This document shows, in pieces, positions 8,812 through 17,396 of a stretch of DNA of 38,507 bases. The DNA is taken from the NCBI GenBank assembly GCA_903914955.1, contig CAIWRB010000242.1:1-38507 (forward strand), in the 5' to 3' direction. The notes under the pieces were generated by a model, which saw nothing but the letters and a program-made list of their open reading frames with translations, searched no databases and was not told the DNA's origin. The first letter of the stretch is position 1. Every line of letters starts with the position of its first letter. The position numbers and the translations under genes are program-made. Origin of the DNA: an uncultured Chloroflexota bacterium (GTDB taxonomy: Bacteria > Chloroflexota > Anaerolineae > Anaerolineales > Villigracilaceae).

Positions 8812-9726
8812 ATGCAGGAACGATTACAAAAACTGCTCGCCCAGGCTGGTTATGGGTCCCGCCGCGCATGCGAGGAATTTCTTATTTCTGGTCGAGTGCG
8901 TGTGAATGGACTGATTGCCGTTCTCGGCCAAAAAGCTGACCTGACAGTTGACAAGGTTACCATCGACGGAAAAGCTTTGCCCAAAGCCGAGTCTCTGACT
9001 TATATTGCACTCTATAAACCACGCAATGTCCTTTCCGCGGCAGAAGGACAGGATGACCGTGAAACGGTTCGCGGACTGATCCCTGTGGAAGGACATTTAT
9101 ATCCTGTCGGCCGGTTGGATTATGATTCTGAAGGTTTGATCCTAATGACGAATGACGGAGAATTGACTAATAAATTAACGCATCCGCGCTTTGGTCATGA
9201 AAAGGAATATCGGGTATTGGTCGCGAGCCGCCCAGACGAGAAACAGTTTGAAGCATGGCGTCGAGGTGTGGTTCTTGATGATGGTGATAAAACCATGCCT
9301 GCTGACGTGGTGTTTATTTCCTCTTCCGGCAAAGGCGCGTGGATCCGTGTGGTGATGGGTGAAGGCAAAAAACGTCAGATCCGTGAGGTTGGGAGATTGC
9401 TGGGTTTGCCAGTAGTAAAAATTGTCCGCATGAGAATTGGCACATTGAAATTGGGCAGTCTCAAGCCGCGTCAGTGGCGCTATCTTACAGAGAGTGAAGT
9501 AATGGAATTAAAAGGGGAAAAAAGGAAGCTGGTGGAAAATAGCAATGAGCGAGGCCGAGCTACCCAGTTCCAATCAAAAGACCGCCCAAAACGTGTTTCA
9601 ATTAATCTATCAAAAGATCGTCCCAAACTCGCCCCTAACGAGAGGCCCCGTACCAAGGAACGTACTCAAGGCGTACGTAATGGTCGGCCGGGCAGCTCAA
9701 CAAAGCCTCGAAAACCACGACATTGA
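8812..9726 (+). CDS. rluB: Pseudouridine synthase of the RsuA/RluB family with basic C-terminal tail
   Basis: 304 residues. An S4 RNA-binding domain (1-60) precedes the synthase domain (about 62-235). GRLDYDSEGL at 100-109 contains the catalytic aspartate D103, which attacks uridine in 23S or 16S rRNA. KKRQIREVGRLLGLPV near 187 is the second family signature. Residues 236-304 form a low-complexity tail rich in R, K and P in which SKDRPK occurs twice, probably disordered and RNA-binding. The start overlaps scpB closely, with AAGGA at the scpB stop as ribosome-binding site. RluB versus another RsuA-type site cannot be separated by sequence alone. Confidence 0.9.
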   Translation: MQERLQKLLAQAGYGSRRACEEFLISGRVRVNGLIAVLGQKADLTVDKVTIDGKALPKAESLTYIALYKPRNVLSAAEGQDDRETVRGLIPVEGHLYPVGRLDYDSEGLILMTNDGELTNKLTHPRFGHEKEYRVLVASRPDEKQFEAWRRGVVLDDGDKTMPADVVFISSSGKGAWIRVVMGEGKKRQIREVGRLLGLPVVKIVRMRIGTLKLGSLKPRQWRYLTESEVMELKGEKRKLVENSNERGRATQFQSKDRPKRVSINLSKDRPKLAPNERPRTKERTQGVRNGRPGSSTKPRKPRH

Positions 9727-9732
9727 TTTTCG

Positions 9733-9774
9733 AAAAAAAATATCCGTTGCTCAATTCAAGCAACGGATATTTTT
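9733..9774. terminator. Bidirectional terminator between rluB and the CBS-ACT gene
   Basis: A perfect 12-bp stem (9740-9751 with 9759-9770) and a 7-base loop are flanked by an A tract on the left and TTTT on the right. It therefore works as an intrinsic terminator for both convergent genes. The minus-strand stop codon begins at 9779, just outside it. Confidence 0.9.
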
Positions 9775-9776
9775 GA

Positions 9777-10418
9777 TTAACTGAGTCTTATGTCCCAAAA
9801 CTTTTTTACTACTTTCTCAAGAGCATTTTTGACATCCTCTTTTTTAAGGCCCGCCACTTTGAAAGTGAGTATTTTTGTGCCAGTATCGGGGCCTGAGAAC
9901 ATCCCGAAGGAAACGAAGTTTCCACCCGCATCGGCAATTGCTTTAGTCACCTTTGCAAGTTGACCTGGCTTATCTTCCACCAGCGCACTGACTCTAATGG
10001 CTTTTTCACGCGCGCCCATTAGTTCAAGTAATATCTTGAACAGATCCGTCTCTGTGATCATTCCAACTACTTGACCTGAACGCACCACCGGCATACCCCC
10101 AATTTTAGAATCCGCCATGATACGTGCGGCTTCCTCGATGGGTGTGTCTATATCCATGGTCTTGACCTTTTTGCTCATGACCTGTTTTACGGTCACTTTG
10201 CTGATCAGATAATTCATTTCCCAAACGCTCAAGCTGGTGACAGGCGATGGGGATGCGTTTAGCAGATCACGCTGAGAAACGATTCCGACCAACTTGCCTT
10301 CTTTCATGACCGGCGCGCGGCGGATATGTTCCTTCTTGAACATTACCAAAACATCATGAATGGGAGCATCAGGGGTTACTGAAATAACAGGGTGGGACAT
10401 TCTTTCACCGACAAACAT
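9777..10418 (-). CDS. CBS-CBS-ACT domain protein (AcuB-like)
   Basis: 213 residues from the ATG at 10418. Two CBS motifs are visible (about 5-60 and 78-135), each ending in a GIVSQRDLL or GMITETDLF signature, followed by an ACT domain (about 143-213). CBS pairs bind adenine nucleotides and ACT domains bind small ligands such as amino acids. AcuB proteins share this order, but their function is not settled. I chose ATG 10418 over the TTG at 10430 because GGAGG lies exactly 5 bases upstream and the TTG start would overlap it. It is monocistronic between a terminator and its own promoter. Confidence 0.85.
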   Translation of the reverse strand: MFVGERMSHPVISVTPDAPIHDVLVMFKKEHIRRAPVMKEGKLVGIVSQRDLLNASPSPVTSLSVWEMNYLISKVTVKQVMSKKVKTMDIDTPIEEAARIMADSKIGGMPVVRSGQVVGMITETDLFKILLELMGAREKAIRVSALVEDKPGQLAKVTKAIADAGGNFVSFGMFSGPDTGTKILTFKVAGLKKEDVKNALEKVVKKFWDIRLS

Positions 10419-10440
10419 AATTGCCTCCAAATTGGTTAAC

Positions 10441-10487
10441 CGAATTGGAAAAACCCAATTCGTGAAATTTGTTACAAACGTATTATA
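10441..10487 (-). promoter_or_regulatory. Promoter and leader hairpin of the CBS-ACT gene
   Basis: Minus-strand TATAAT at 10482-10487 predicts transcription start near 10475. The leader then contains a perfect 8-bp inverted repeat (10441-10448 with 10455-10462, loop of 6) ending 12 bases before GGAGG. The stem could be an operator or an RNA element. No strong -35 is seen. Confidence 0.5.
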
Positions 10488-10538
10488 CGCACTTTCGACA
10501 GAAAGAAAGTCACGAAATTTGAGTGAATAAGGTCACTT

Positions 10539-11897
10539 CTATTTCGCGAATTCTTTCACTACTCTAGCCATATGACGAGCGTGTTTAAGATATAGATCGA
10601 GGCGAATGTTTTCGTTGGGCGCGTGGGCGCGGGTGTCAGGGTAGCCGAGTCCCATCGTCGCAACGGGCAGGCCAAGGTCATGGACGAACGGGTAGCTGGG
10701 GCCAGATCCGCCTACCATGGGCACGATCTCCATCTTTGATTCAAACACCTCTTCAGTTGTATCCACAATGATCTTGATGAATGGATCGTCCGGGTCAGTT
10801 TGTGCGGCTGGCTCGCCTCCTAGAAAATTAATTTCCACATCTTTGAAGCCTTCGTGGTCGAGGTGTAGGCGAAGTTTGGCGACAATATCCTCAGGTTTCT
10901 GGCCGAGAACGAGGCGGAAATCCACTTTGGCAGAAGCGCGCGCCGGTTGGACGGTCTTTGAGCCGGGCCCTTGATATCCGCTTGTCAGGCCGCAAATGGT
11001 GCAGGTGGGTGTGAACACTTCTTCCATTTTTAGATCAGTGCCGCCCTTCAGGCCTTTGATAAATTCTTTGACACCATATTGTTTTTTATAGACCTCCGCG
11101 ATGTCCGGAAGCGCCTCCATTAACTCACGGTCGCGAGCAGTTGGCGGTACGATGTTGTCGTAAAAGCCAGGGATGCGGATACGTTCATCCGGCCCCTTGA
11201 GGCTGTTCAGTGCCCAAACGAGACGCCACGCCGCGTTTGGGAAGATGCTGCCACCGGTACCCGAATGGACATCTGTCTCCAAACATTCAACAGAAAGCTC
11301 AACATAGCAGATCCCGCGCAGGCCGAGATATTGCATGGGAACTTCGCGGTGATCTACTCCGCCAAATTCCCATATGCAGGCATCGGCTTGAAGAATATCC
11401 AAATTGTGTTTGATGAAATCATGCAAATGCACGCTGCTGGTTTCTTCCTCGCCTTCGACGATGAATTTGACGTTGCAGGGCAGTTCGCCTTCAGAATCCA
11501 GAATTGCGTCCAGTGCGAAGAGGCGTGAGGTTAAGTGACTTTTGTCGTCGCTGACTCCGCGGCCGTACATTTTTCCGCCGCGGATGACCGGCTCAAAGGG
11601 GGGTGATTCCCATAATTCCAAAGGTTCAGGCGGCTGAACATCATAGTGATTATAGATGAGCAGAGTCTTGTCGCTTTTTCCTTTTCGCTCACCGAATACA
11701 ACCGGTGCGCCGTCGGTATCCATGACTTGGGCAGTGAAGCCGCGCTTTTCGAGCATGGTTTTCACAATTTGTGCACATTCCTTCAAACCCAAATTCTGTG
11801 CGCTGATGCTTGGCTGTGCCACATACACTGAAAGTTCCGCAAGACTTTGGCCGAGGTTGTTTTCGAGGTACGAATCTATTCTTTTGTAATCGCTCAT
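10539..11897 (-). CDS. M20 family metallopeptidase / dipeptidase
   Basis: 452 residues, normal for M20 dipeptidases. Zinc-site residues are visible: H84 and D86 in YNHYDVQPP, D117/D118 in GRGVSDDKS, and E150-E152 in EGEEETSS, the middle glutamates acting as base and ligand. A lid/dimerisation domain lies at about 205-325. The protein has no signal peptide and is expected to hydrolyse dipeptides in the cytoplasm. AAGGAGA lies 5 bases before the ATG. Carnosinase-like, succinyl-diaminopimelate desuccinylase-like and allantoate hydrolase branches share the fold, but the motifs best match broad dipeptidases. Confidence 0.9.
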   Translation of the reverse strand: MSDYKRIDSYLENNLGQSLAELSVYVAQPSISAQNLGLKECAQIVKTMLEKRGFTAQVMDTDGAPVVFGERKGKSDKTLLIYNHYDVQPPEPLELWESPPFEPVIRGGKMYGRGVSDDKSHLTSRLFALDAILDSEGELPCNVKFIVEGEEETSSVHLHDFIKHNLDILQADACIWEFGGVDHREVPMQYLGLRGICYVELSVECLETDVHSGTGGSIFPNAAWRLVWALNSLKGPDERIRIPGFYDNIVPPTARDRELMEALPDIAEVYKKQYGVKEFIKGLKGGTDLKMEEVFTPTCTICGLTSGYQGPGSKTVQPARASAKVDFRLVLGQKPEDIVAKLRLHLDHEGFKDVEINFLGGEPAAQTDPDDPFIKIIVDTTEEVFESKMEIVPMVGGSGPSYPFVHDLGLPVATMGLGYPDTRAHAPNENIRLDLYLKHARHMARVVKEFAK

Positions 11898-11982
11898 GGT
11901 TTCTCCTTATTTTTAGAGTGCTGAATCTTGCTCCAGCTGTAAACGGCAGCGAGCTGTTCAACTCAAGATGGGAAGACCCAAC

Positions 11983-12549
11983 TTAAAATATTTTTTCCAG
12001 CCAGTTGATCGAGTAGGCGCCTGCGTAGGCAAACATTGTCATTTTGATCAATTGGCCGATCCAACAAAAAAGCAGGAATTTCCAGAGCGGCATTTTGGCG
12101 ATGCCGGCGGCGATTCCTGCTATATCAAAAAATGGATTGGGTATGGCAGAGAGAACCAGAATCGCCCATCCGCCATATTTATTGATCCACGGGCTTATTT
12201 TTCTGAAAGTGTTTGTTTGTTCTACAACAGCCTGTCCGCTAAAACCTGCGAGGTAGCCGGAAAGTTCACCCAGCGCGCCGCCTGTTCCTGCCGCGAACGC
12301 GACACCCAGCGGATTGAAAATACTGCCCATTGCAAAAATAACAGCCACTCCTGGCGCAGGCAGGAAAACAGTCGCGTTTGCCAATAATGCGATCAGGAAA
12401 ATGCCAGGATATCCATACGCGGCAAATTCCTCTACATGATCGCGTATGCTATAAATGTAAACTGTGATTGCGATGACAGCAAGCAGAGCCGCGATTCGTA
12501 GAATTGTGAGGCCAATATTTGAACGTTTAGCTTTCTTCGATGGTAACAC
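11983..12549 (-). CDS. VTT/DedA-like (SNARE-associated, TVP38) membrane protein
   Basis: 188 residues with four to five hydrophobic segments. The conserved VTT region contains [33 protein letters not shown] (about 66-100) and [16 protein letters not shown] near 140, typical of the family, whose members act in lipid scrambling or undecaprenyl-phosphate recycling. The only suitable start is GTG at 12549, 23 bases inside the end of the cyclophilin gene in another frame, so translation is likely coupled. The precise role of this subfamily is unknown. Confidence 0.82.
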   Translation of the reverse strand: MLPSKKAKRSNIGLTILRIAALLAVIAITVYIYSIRDHVEEFAAYGYPGIFLIALLANATVFLPAPGVAVIFAMGSIFNPLGVAFAAGTGGALGELSGYLAGFSGQAVVEQTNTFRKISPWINKYGGWAILVLSAIPNPFFDIAGIAAGIAKMPLWKFLLFCWIGQLIKMTMFAYAGAYSINWLEKIF

Positions 12550-13036
12550 TGATGATCTTTACTGCCGGGGCGTTGACGTCGCCTGGGTCGCGCTCGGGAA
12601 TAGACATGAGAACATCCAGTCCTTCCACAACTTTTCCAAAGACAGTATGCTTGCCGTTTAGGTGTGGAGTAGGGCCGTGAGTGATGAAGAACTGCGAACC
12701 GTTAGTTCCTGGTCCCGCGTTCGCCATGGATAGGATGCCTCGCTTATCGTGTTTCAAACTGGCGTCAAATTCATCGCCAAATTTATAGCCGGGTCCACCT
12801 CGGCCGGTGCCGGTGGGGTCTCCGCCTTGCACCATGAAATCGCCAATAACTCGATGGAAGATAACGCCATTGTAATAGCCCTCGCGGGAAAGAAAGACAA
12901 AATTGTTTACGGTCAGCGGGGTCTTATCTGCATATAATTCTATGACCATTGTACCTTTGTCTGTTTCCATGCGAGCTTTGTACAGCTTCTTTGGGTCGAT
13001 CTGTAGTGCGGGTGGGGTAGTCCATTGTTTTGCCAT
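12527..13036 (-). CDS. Cyclophilin-type peptidyl-prolyl cis-trans isomerase
   Basis: 169 residues, the normal single-domain length. [19 protein letters not shown] (about 59-77) carries the catalytic arginine, and [22 protein letters not shown] (about 112-133) forms the proline-binding pocket. There is no signal peptide, so it acts in the cytoplasm as a folding catalyst. AAGGAG precedes the ATG by 8 bases. It overlaps the VTT gene downstream. Confidence 0.95.
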   Translation of the reverse strand: MAKQWTTPPALQIDPKKLYKARMETDKGTMVIELYADKTPLTVNNFVFLSREGYYNGVIFHRVIGDFMVQGGDPTGTGRGGPGYKFGDEFDASLKHDKRGILSMANAGPGTNGSQFFITHGPTPHLNGKHTVFGKVVEGLDVLMSIPERDPGDVNAPAVKIISVTIEES

Positions 13037-13125
13037 TCTAAAATCTCCTTTAAGATATTTGTTCTACTGGAGTCCGAAGTCTACTGATTTCGTTGCAAAA
13101 TCGGAAGATTTTGTACTCCGCTTTT

Positions 13126-13749
13126 TTATTTCAACAACAATTGAATCCTCGCCACAACCATGTCGAGCGCGGCGGTGTTGAATCCACCTTGAGGGATGAT
13201 AATATCCGCATATCGTTTGGATGGTTCGACAAATTCGAGGTGCATCGGGCGGACTGTGGATTGATATTGTTTGATGACAGATTCAGTCGTGCGTCCTCTT
13301 TCGGTGATGTCACGATGTAAGCGGCGAATGAAGCGCAGGTCTGCGTCGGTGTCTACATAAATTTTTACGTCAAATAATTTTCGTAATTCAGGCTCCGTGA
13401 AAATTAATATTCCTTCAACCAGGATCACGCTGCGCGGCTTGACTGTGAATGTTTGGCTGGTGCGGCTGTCAGTGGAGAAATCATAAATCGGAACCTCCAC
13501 GGGTTCAAGGTCACGCAGTGATGCGATGTGCTTTATCAGCAGTTCAGTTTCAAGGGAGTGGGGGTGATCGAAATTTACTTCCTTGTGCAGGGTTGGTGGT
13601 AATCCACTCAAGTCCTTGTAATATGAATCGTGCTGGAGATATGCGATCCGATCAGCGCCGACTCGGTTGAGTATTTCTTTAACGACGGTTGTTTTTCCCG
13701 AACCGGATCCTCCTGCGATGCCAATGACGAGAGGGATGTTGTGACTCAT
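13126..13749 (-). CDS. udk: Uridine kinase
   Basis: 207 residues from ATG 13749. The Walker A motif GIAGGSGSGKTT (residues 10-21, K19) binds ATP; YYKDLSGLP and NFDHPHS downstream are uridine-kinase substrate motifs, and PIYDFSTDSRT is also typical. It phosphorylates uridine and cytidine to UMP/CMP in pyrimidine salvage. An upstream in-frame ATG at 13797 would add 16 residues not found in the family, and a TATAAT lies inside that extension 7 bases before 13749, arguing for a leaderless start at 13749. Confidence 0.93.
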   Translation of the reverse strand: MSHNIPLVIGIAGGSGSGKTTVVKEILNRVGADRIAYLQHDSYYKDLSGLPPTLHKEVNFDHPHSLETELLIKHIASLRDLEPVEVPIYDFSTDSRTSQTFTVKPRSVILVEGILIFTEPELRKLFDVKIYVDTDADLRFIRRLHRDITERGRTTESVIKQYQSTVRPMHLEFVEPSKRYADIIIPQGGFNTAALDMVVARIQLLLK

Positions 13750-13756
13750 ATTTTTA

Positions 13757-13762
13757 ATTATA
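13757..13762 (-). promoter_or_regulatory. -10 box giving a probable leaderless udk mRNA
   Basis: Minus-strand TATAAT (in GCTATAAT) lies 7 bases before the udk ATG, so transcription should begin at or beside the start codon. No Shine-Dalgarno is present. Confidence 0.45.
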
Positions 13763-13865
13763 GCGCATGACTGATGAATCAAGCTCTGAGTCCGCACGTT
13801 TTCTTTCTGAGAAAAAAATTACGTGATTGAAATTAAACCAAATCTTCCGCGGTCAATCGTTTTTA

Positions 13866-14717
13866 TTAATCAAACATAAAAGCCAATCCCACAGTGCCGG
13901 GACCTGTGTGAGTGCCCACCACAGGGCTGACTTCTGTAAAGATCGTTTCCACTGGATTTAATTCCTTTACGGCACGCGCAAGCAACGCCTTGGCATCTTC
14001 TTGGGCGTTAGCGTGCAGCGAAGCGATGCGAATATTGGATTTGCCTTTTGTCTTTTCCGCTACCAACTCAAGAATGCGATCATGTGCTTTGTTCTTGGTG
14101 CGGATGCGTTCTATGCCATCAACAAGTCCATTTCTAAGTTCAAGAATGGGTTTCAAGTTCAACACGGAGCCGATAAATCTCTGCGCTCCGCCAATACGTC
14201 CGCCGCGATGTAGGAATTCCAGCGTGTCTACTGCGAAAAAGATGCCAGTTCTTGAGTGGGCTTTTTCTGCCAGTGCAACTGTTTCCTTGAGGCTTGCGCC
14301 AGCTTCCAGTGAACGTGCGGCGGCGAGGACTTGGAATCCCAAAGCCATCGCGGTCGATTGGCTGTCAACCAGAGAAACTTTATCGCCGGCAGAGCCCATC
14401 AGCTCCTTGCCTTGAATGGCTGATTGCAGAGTGCCGGAAAGCTTTGATGAAATGAAGATACCAACTACTTCAAATCCCTGGTCCACCAGCGGTTGAAAAA
14501 TGGATTGCATGGAAGTTGGCGAGACCTGAGAGGTGGATGGCATGACCTTCGCTGTTTTCAAACGGCTAAAAAATTCATCCGAGCCGATGTCGATTCCGTC
14601 ACGAAAGGTTTGATTGTCCCAGATCAAAACCTGGGGAGCAACTGTTATATTATGCTTTCTAACGTATTCTGCGGGAATGTAAGCCGTGCTGTCGGTAACG
14701 ATTGCAAACTTATTCAT
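13866..14717 (-). CDS. DegV family fatty-acid-binding protein
   Basis: 283 residues, normal for DegV. The N-terminal IVTDSTAYIP and the TSQVSP segment near 60 are the family's lipid-contacting motifs, and LEFLHRGGRIG near 165 is a strong signature. Bacterial DegV/FakB proteins bind a fatty acid and present it to a fatty-acid kinase (FakA); no fakA is seen in the window. GGAGAGA lies 4 bases before the ATG and touches a 7-bp stem (14728-14734 with 14740-14746). It is divergent from mreB. Confidence 0.93.
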   Translation of the reverse strand: MNKFAIVTDSTAYIPAEYVRKHNITVAPQVLIWDNQTFRDGIDIGSDEFFSRLKTAKVMPSTSQVSPTSMQSIFQPLVDQGFEVVGIFISSKLSGTLQSAIQGKELMGSAGDKVSLVDSQSTAMALGFQVLAAARSLEAGASLKETVALAEKAHSRTGIFFAVDTLEFLHRGGRIGGAQRFIGSVLNLKPILELRNGLVDGIERIRTKNKAHDRILELVAEKTKGKSNIRIASLHANAQEDAKALLARAVKELNPVETIFTEVSPVVGTHTGPGTVGLAFMFD

Positions 14718-14811
14718 AAGTTCTCTCCGAAAAACTGGATTTTTCGTACGGAACCATTTTACCCTAATGGCAGATCGCGAGTTGAAGAAAATTGGAAGTT
14801 TGCGCTCATGG

Positions 14812-14817
14812 TATAAT
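14812..14817 (+). promoter_or_regulatory. Probable -10 box of the mreB operon
   Basis: TATAAT lies about 50 bases before the mreB TTG, predicting a leader of roughly 43 bases. A TTGGAA at 14792-14797 is only 14 bases upstream, short for a standard -35. Confidence 0.45.
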
Positions 14818-14841
14818 ATTTCCCGCGAGCCTTATTTCACC

Positions 14842-14886
14842 ATGGAACTTCAATTAGGAGCCTATTTTGGCCTTCAACCCTATTAA
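14842..14886 (+). CDS. Possible 14-codon leader peptide overlapping the mreB start
   Basis: ATG at 14842 opens a 14-residue frame (MELQLGAYFGLQPY) that ends with TAA at 14884-14886, 20 bases inside mreB in a different frame. The mreB ribosome-binding site AGGAG lies within it. It may be chance, or its translation may influence mreB initiation at the weak TTG. No clear ribosome-binding site precedes it. Confidence 0.2.
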   Translation: MELQLGAYFGLQPY

Positions 14887-15940
14887 CTGGCTGCTAGGCC
14901 TTTTTTCTCTGGACATAGCCATAGACCTTGGCACTGCGAACACGCTCGTCCATGTTCGCGGTAAGGGGATTGTAATTAATGAGCCATCCTGGGTCACTGT
15001 CGACAAGAAATTACGTCAGCCTGTAGCAATTGGTCTCGAAGCAAAAGAAATGGTCGGCCGCACACCAAGCAATGTAATGGTGGTGCGTCCAATTCGCGAT
15101 GGTGTTATTGCAGAATTTGATGTTACGCAGGTCATGCTTGAATACTTCATTGGTAAAGTCCACGAACAAAGCATGGTACCGCTCCCGCGTCCGCGTGTGA
15201 TCGTGGGTTTGCCGACTGGCGTGACTGAGGTTGAAAAACGTGCAGTCTATGATGCTGTGATGGCCTCCGGCGCGCGTCAAGCCATGTTGATCGAAGAACC
15301 GATCGCGGCTGCTCTTGGAGCTGGTCTGCCCATTGGTGAGATTCGAGGCTCAATGGTGGTAGACATCGGCGGTGGCACGACCGAAGTTGCAGTCTTATCT
15401 ATGAGTGGAGTCGTAGCTTCCCGTTCTTTGCGTGTAGCTGGTGACGAGATGGATCAGGATATTGTGCAATATCTGCGTAACAAATATAACCTGCTGATCG
15501 GTGAAGGTAACGCTGAGCAGGTCAAATGGCAGATCGGTTCCGCCTATCCATTGCAGCCTGAAAAAACAATGGAAGTTCGCGGGCGAAATCTTGTCACCGG
15601 TTTACCCGAAACTGTTGAAGTCTCATCCATTGAAATTCGTGAAGCACTAACCGGTTCTGTTCAAGTTATCATTGATACCGTCCGCGACGCGCTCGATGAG
15701 ATTCCGCCTGAAATCGTGTCAGATTTGATGGACATTGGTATTTGCCTTGCCGGTGGCGGCGCATTACTTCAAGGTCTTGCCGAACGCCTTACCGATGAAA
15801 TGAATCTACGCGTATGGGTTGCGGAAGATCCGCTGACTTGTGTGGCGCGCGGCGCTGCCATGATCTTCGACGATCTTGATTCGCTTTCACGTTATTTAGT
15901 GGGCTTAGAACGCGGTAGTACGCGTCACATGGTTGGATGA
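14867..15940 (+). CDS. mreB: Rod-shape-determining actin homologue MreB
   Basis: 357 residues. The actin-type phosphate-1 loop DLGTANTLV (20-28), phosphate-2 VVDIGGGTTEVAV (about 163-175) and C-terminal LAGGGALLQGL bind ATP. The hydrophobic N-terminal FNPINWLLGLFS can form the membrane-binding amphipathic helix. MreB filaments guide lateral wall synthesis with MreC, MreD, RodA and PBP2, all encoded downstream. The start is TTG at 14867 with AGGAG 6 bases upstream; an internal ATG would remove the phosphate-1 region. Confidence 0.97.
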   Translation: MAFNPINWLLGLFSLDIAIDLGTANTLVHVRGKGIVINEPSWVTVDKKLRQPVAIGLEAKEMVGRTPSNVMVVRPIRDGVIAEFDVTQVMLEYFIGKVHEQSMVPLPRPRVIVGLPTGVTEVEKRAVYDAVMASGARQAMLIEEPIAAALGAGLPIGEIRGSMVVDIGGGTTEVAVLSMSGVVASRSLRVAGDEMDQDIVQYLRNKYNLLIGEGNAEQVKWQIGSAYPLQPEKTMEVRGRNLVTGLPETVEVSSIEIREALTGSVQVIIDTVRDALDEIPPEIVSDLMDIGICLAGGGALLQGLAERLTDEMNLRVWVAEDPLTCVARGAAMIFDDLDSLSRYLVGLERGSTRHMVG

Positions 15941-16048
15941 TCACAAACCCGAATCATTTTTTATGCGACTTGCCAGGTATAGATATTTGGTTGAAATGAA
16001 TCTAGAGTTGATTGAGGTTTCCAGCGGTCCCGCTAGGGTTAATAAATT

Positions 16049-16885
16049 ATGAATTCCCGTTCTTTACAAACTACGATTATTTTTCTTGTGGTAGGTGGGA
16101 TTTTTATCTTAGCCCTCGGTGGTTTTTTCGGTTCCGCTTCAAGAAAATTTGACTCAGCCTTGATCGAAGTTCAAACATATATCGCCTCCCGCTTTCTTGG
16201 TATCCAGGACTTTTTTACCGCGCCGCGTGACATTGTATCCCTTCGCAATCGTAATGCTGATCTTGAAACTCAAGTATCGCAATTACAGGCACAAGTCATC
16301 GAGTTGCAGCAACTCACGAGTGAGACTGAAAGACTCGCGGCGCTCGTTGATTTTGCCAGTTCTAAAGCTGAAAACACTTATAAGGCCGCCGCTGTAATTG
16401 GTCGTGACCCTAGCCCTTTCCTACACTATATTATTATCAACCGAGGTTCCAACTCCAAAATTCGGCGTGGCATGCCCGTTGTAACCAATCAAGGATTGGT
16501 TGGGCGGGTGGACGCGGTTATCGCCGATGCAGCGCGGGTGCAACTCATTACCGACCCAGCCTCGGCGGTTAACTCCATTCTGCAGAATGCAGATACGAAT
16601 GCGATGACATTAGGGTCTGTTACCGGCGACATATCCCTGGATTTGATCTCACAAGATGTGAGTGTAGAATCAGGTGATCTTGTTCTGACCTCTGGTTTGG
16701 GCGGTGGTTATCCGTCAGACATTATCATCGGGCAGGTGGTTACGGTTCGCAGACTTGAGTTTGAACTGTTCCAACAGGCCACCATCCAACCCGCAGTGGA
16801 CTTTACCCGCCTGTCCATCGTTCTGGTCATCACCAATTTCCGCTCAGTGGATATTTCTCCGCTCGAGCCCTTACCCCTTCCATAA
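16049..16885 (+). CDS. mreC: Rod-shape-determining protein MreC
   Basis: 278 residues. One N-terminal membrane segment (about 9-28), a coiled coil (about 63-95, LRNRNADLETQVSQLQAQ) and a C-terminal double beta-barrel with VIGRDPSPFLHYIIINRGS and GMPVVTNQGLVGRV, the standard MreC signatures. It anchors outside the membrane and activates the PBP2-RodA synthase. It lies 108 bases after mreB, a gap with no strong terminator, and 10 bases before mreD. Confidence 0.95.
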   Translation: MNSRSLQTTIIFLVVGGIFILALGGFFGSASRKFDSALIEVQTYIASRFLGIQDFFTAPRDIVSLRNRNADLETQVSQLQAQVIELQQLTSETERLAALVDFASSKAENTYKAAAVIGRDPSPFLHYIIINRGSNSKIRRGMPVVTNQGLVGRVDAVIADAARVQLITDPASAVNSILQNADTNAMTLGSVTGDISLDLISQDVSVESGDLVLTSGLGGGYPSDIIIGQVVTVRRLEFELFQQATIQPAVDFTRLSIVLVITNFRSVDISPLEPLPLP

Positions 16886-16895
16886 TTATAATTAC

Positions 16896-17396
16896 ATGCG
16901 AAACCTTGTTGCGTTCCCATTGCTTGGGCTGGCGATTATTTTGCAATCATCTGTTTTCAGCCAGATCAAATTACTTTCCGGTTATGCAGATTTACCACTG
17001 ATTATGCTCGCCTCATGGGCTTTGCAGGAACGTGTCAAATCCGCATGGCATTGGACAATTCTTGGTTGTGCCATGCTGGCATTTGTTTCTAGCATGCCCT
17101 GGCCTGTCCTGGTGATCGGATATTTTGGAGTTGTATTTGTGGCTCAGACTTTACAAAAACGTGTTTGGCAGGCACCGTTGCTTGCCATGTTCAGTGTCAC
17201 ATTTATCGGGACGTTATTTACTCACTTTATAGCTTTTATCGTGTTACTCGTTTTGGGTACACCCTTAGCGTTCGGTGATGTGGCAGGATCGATTACCTTA
17301 CCAAGCCTACTGCTAAATATGTTATTCTCCATACCGGTTTATGCTTTCATGCGTGATCTGGCGCGTTGGGTTTATCCGGTAGAGGAGTTTGAATGA
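16896..17396 (+). CDS. mreD: Rod-shape-determining protein MreD
   Basis: 166 residues from ATG 16896, almost entirely hydrophobic with about five membrane segments, the usual MreD size. The frame is open further upstream to 16704, but that extension overlaps mreC and encodes non-membrane sequence, so I reject it. MreD is the integral partner of MreC in the elongasome. Its stop overlaps the mrdA start as ATGA, indicating coupled translation. Confidence 0.88.
   Translation: MRNLVAFPLLGLAIILQSSVFSQIKLLSGYADLPLIMLASWALQERVKSAWHWTILGCAMLAFVSSMPWPVLVIGYFGVVFVAQTLQKRVWQAPLLAMFSVTFIGTLFTHFIAFIVLLVLGTPLAFGDVAGSITLPSLLLNMLFSIPVYAFMRDLARWVYPVEEFE

Noticed and set aside
11935-11969. Imperfect hairpin between the VTT and M20 genes
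   Set aside because: Arms of 6 and 5 bp with an asymmetric internal loop and no T run; too weak for a terminator call.
13070-13117. Inverted repeat downstream of udk (7-bp stem 13096-13102 with 13107-13113, plus outer 5-bp arms)
   Set aside because: It has no T run in the direction of udk transcription, so I could not call it a terminator; left unannotated as possible chance.
16887-16892. TATAAT just before mreD
   Set aside because: It lies between closely spaced cotranscribed genes and is most easily explained by AT-rich sequence at the mreC stop.
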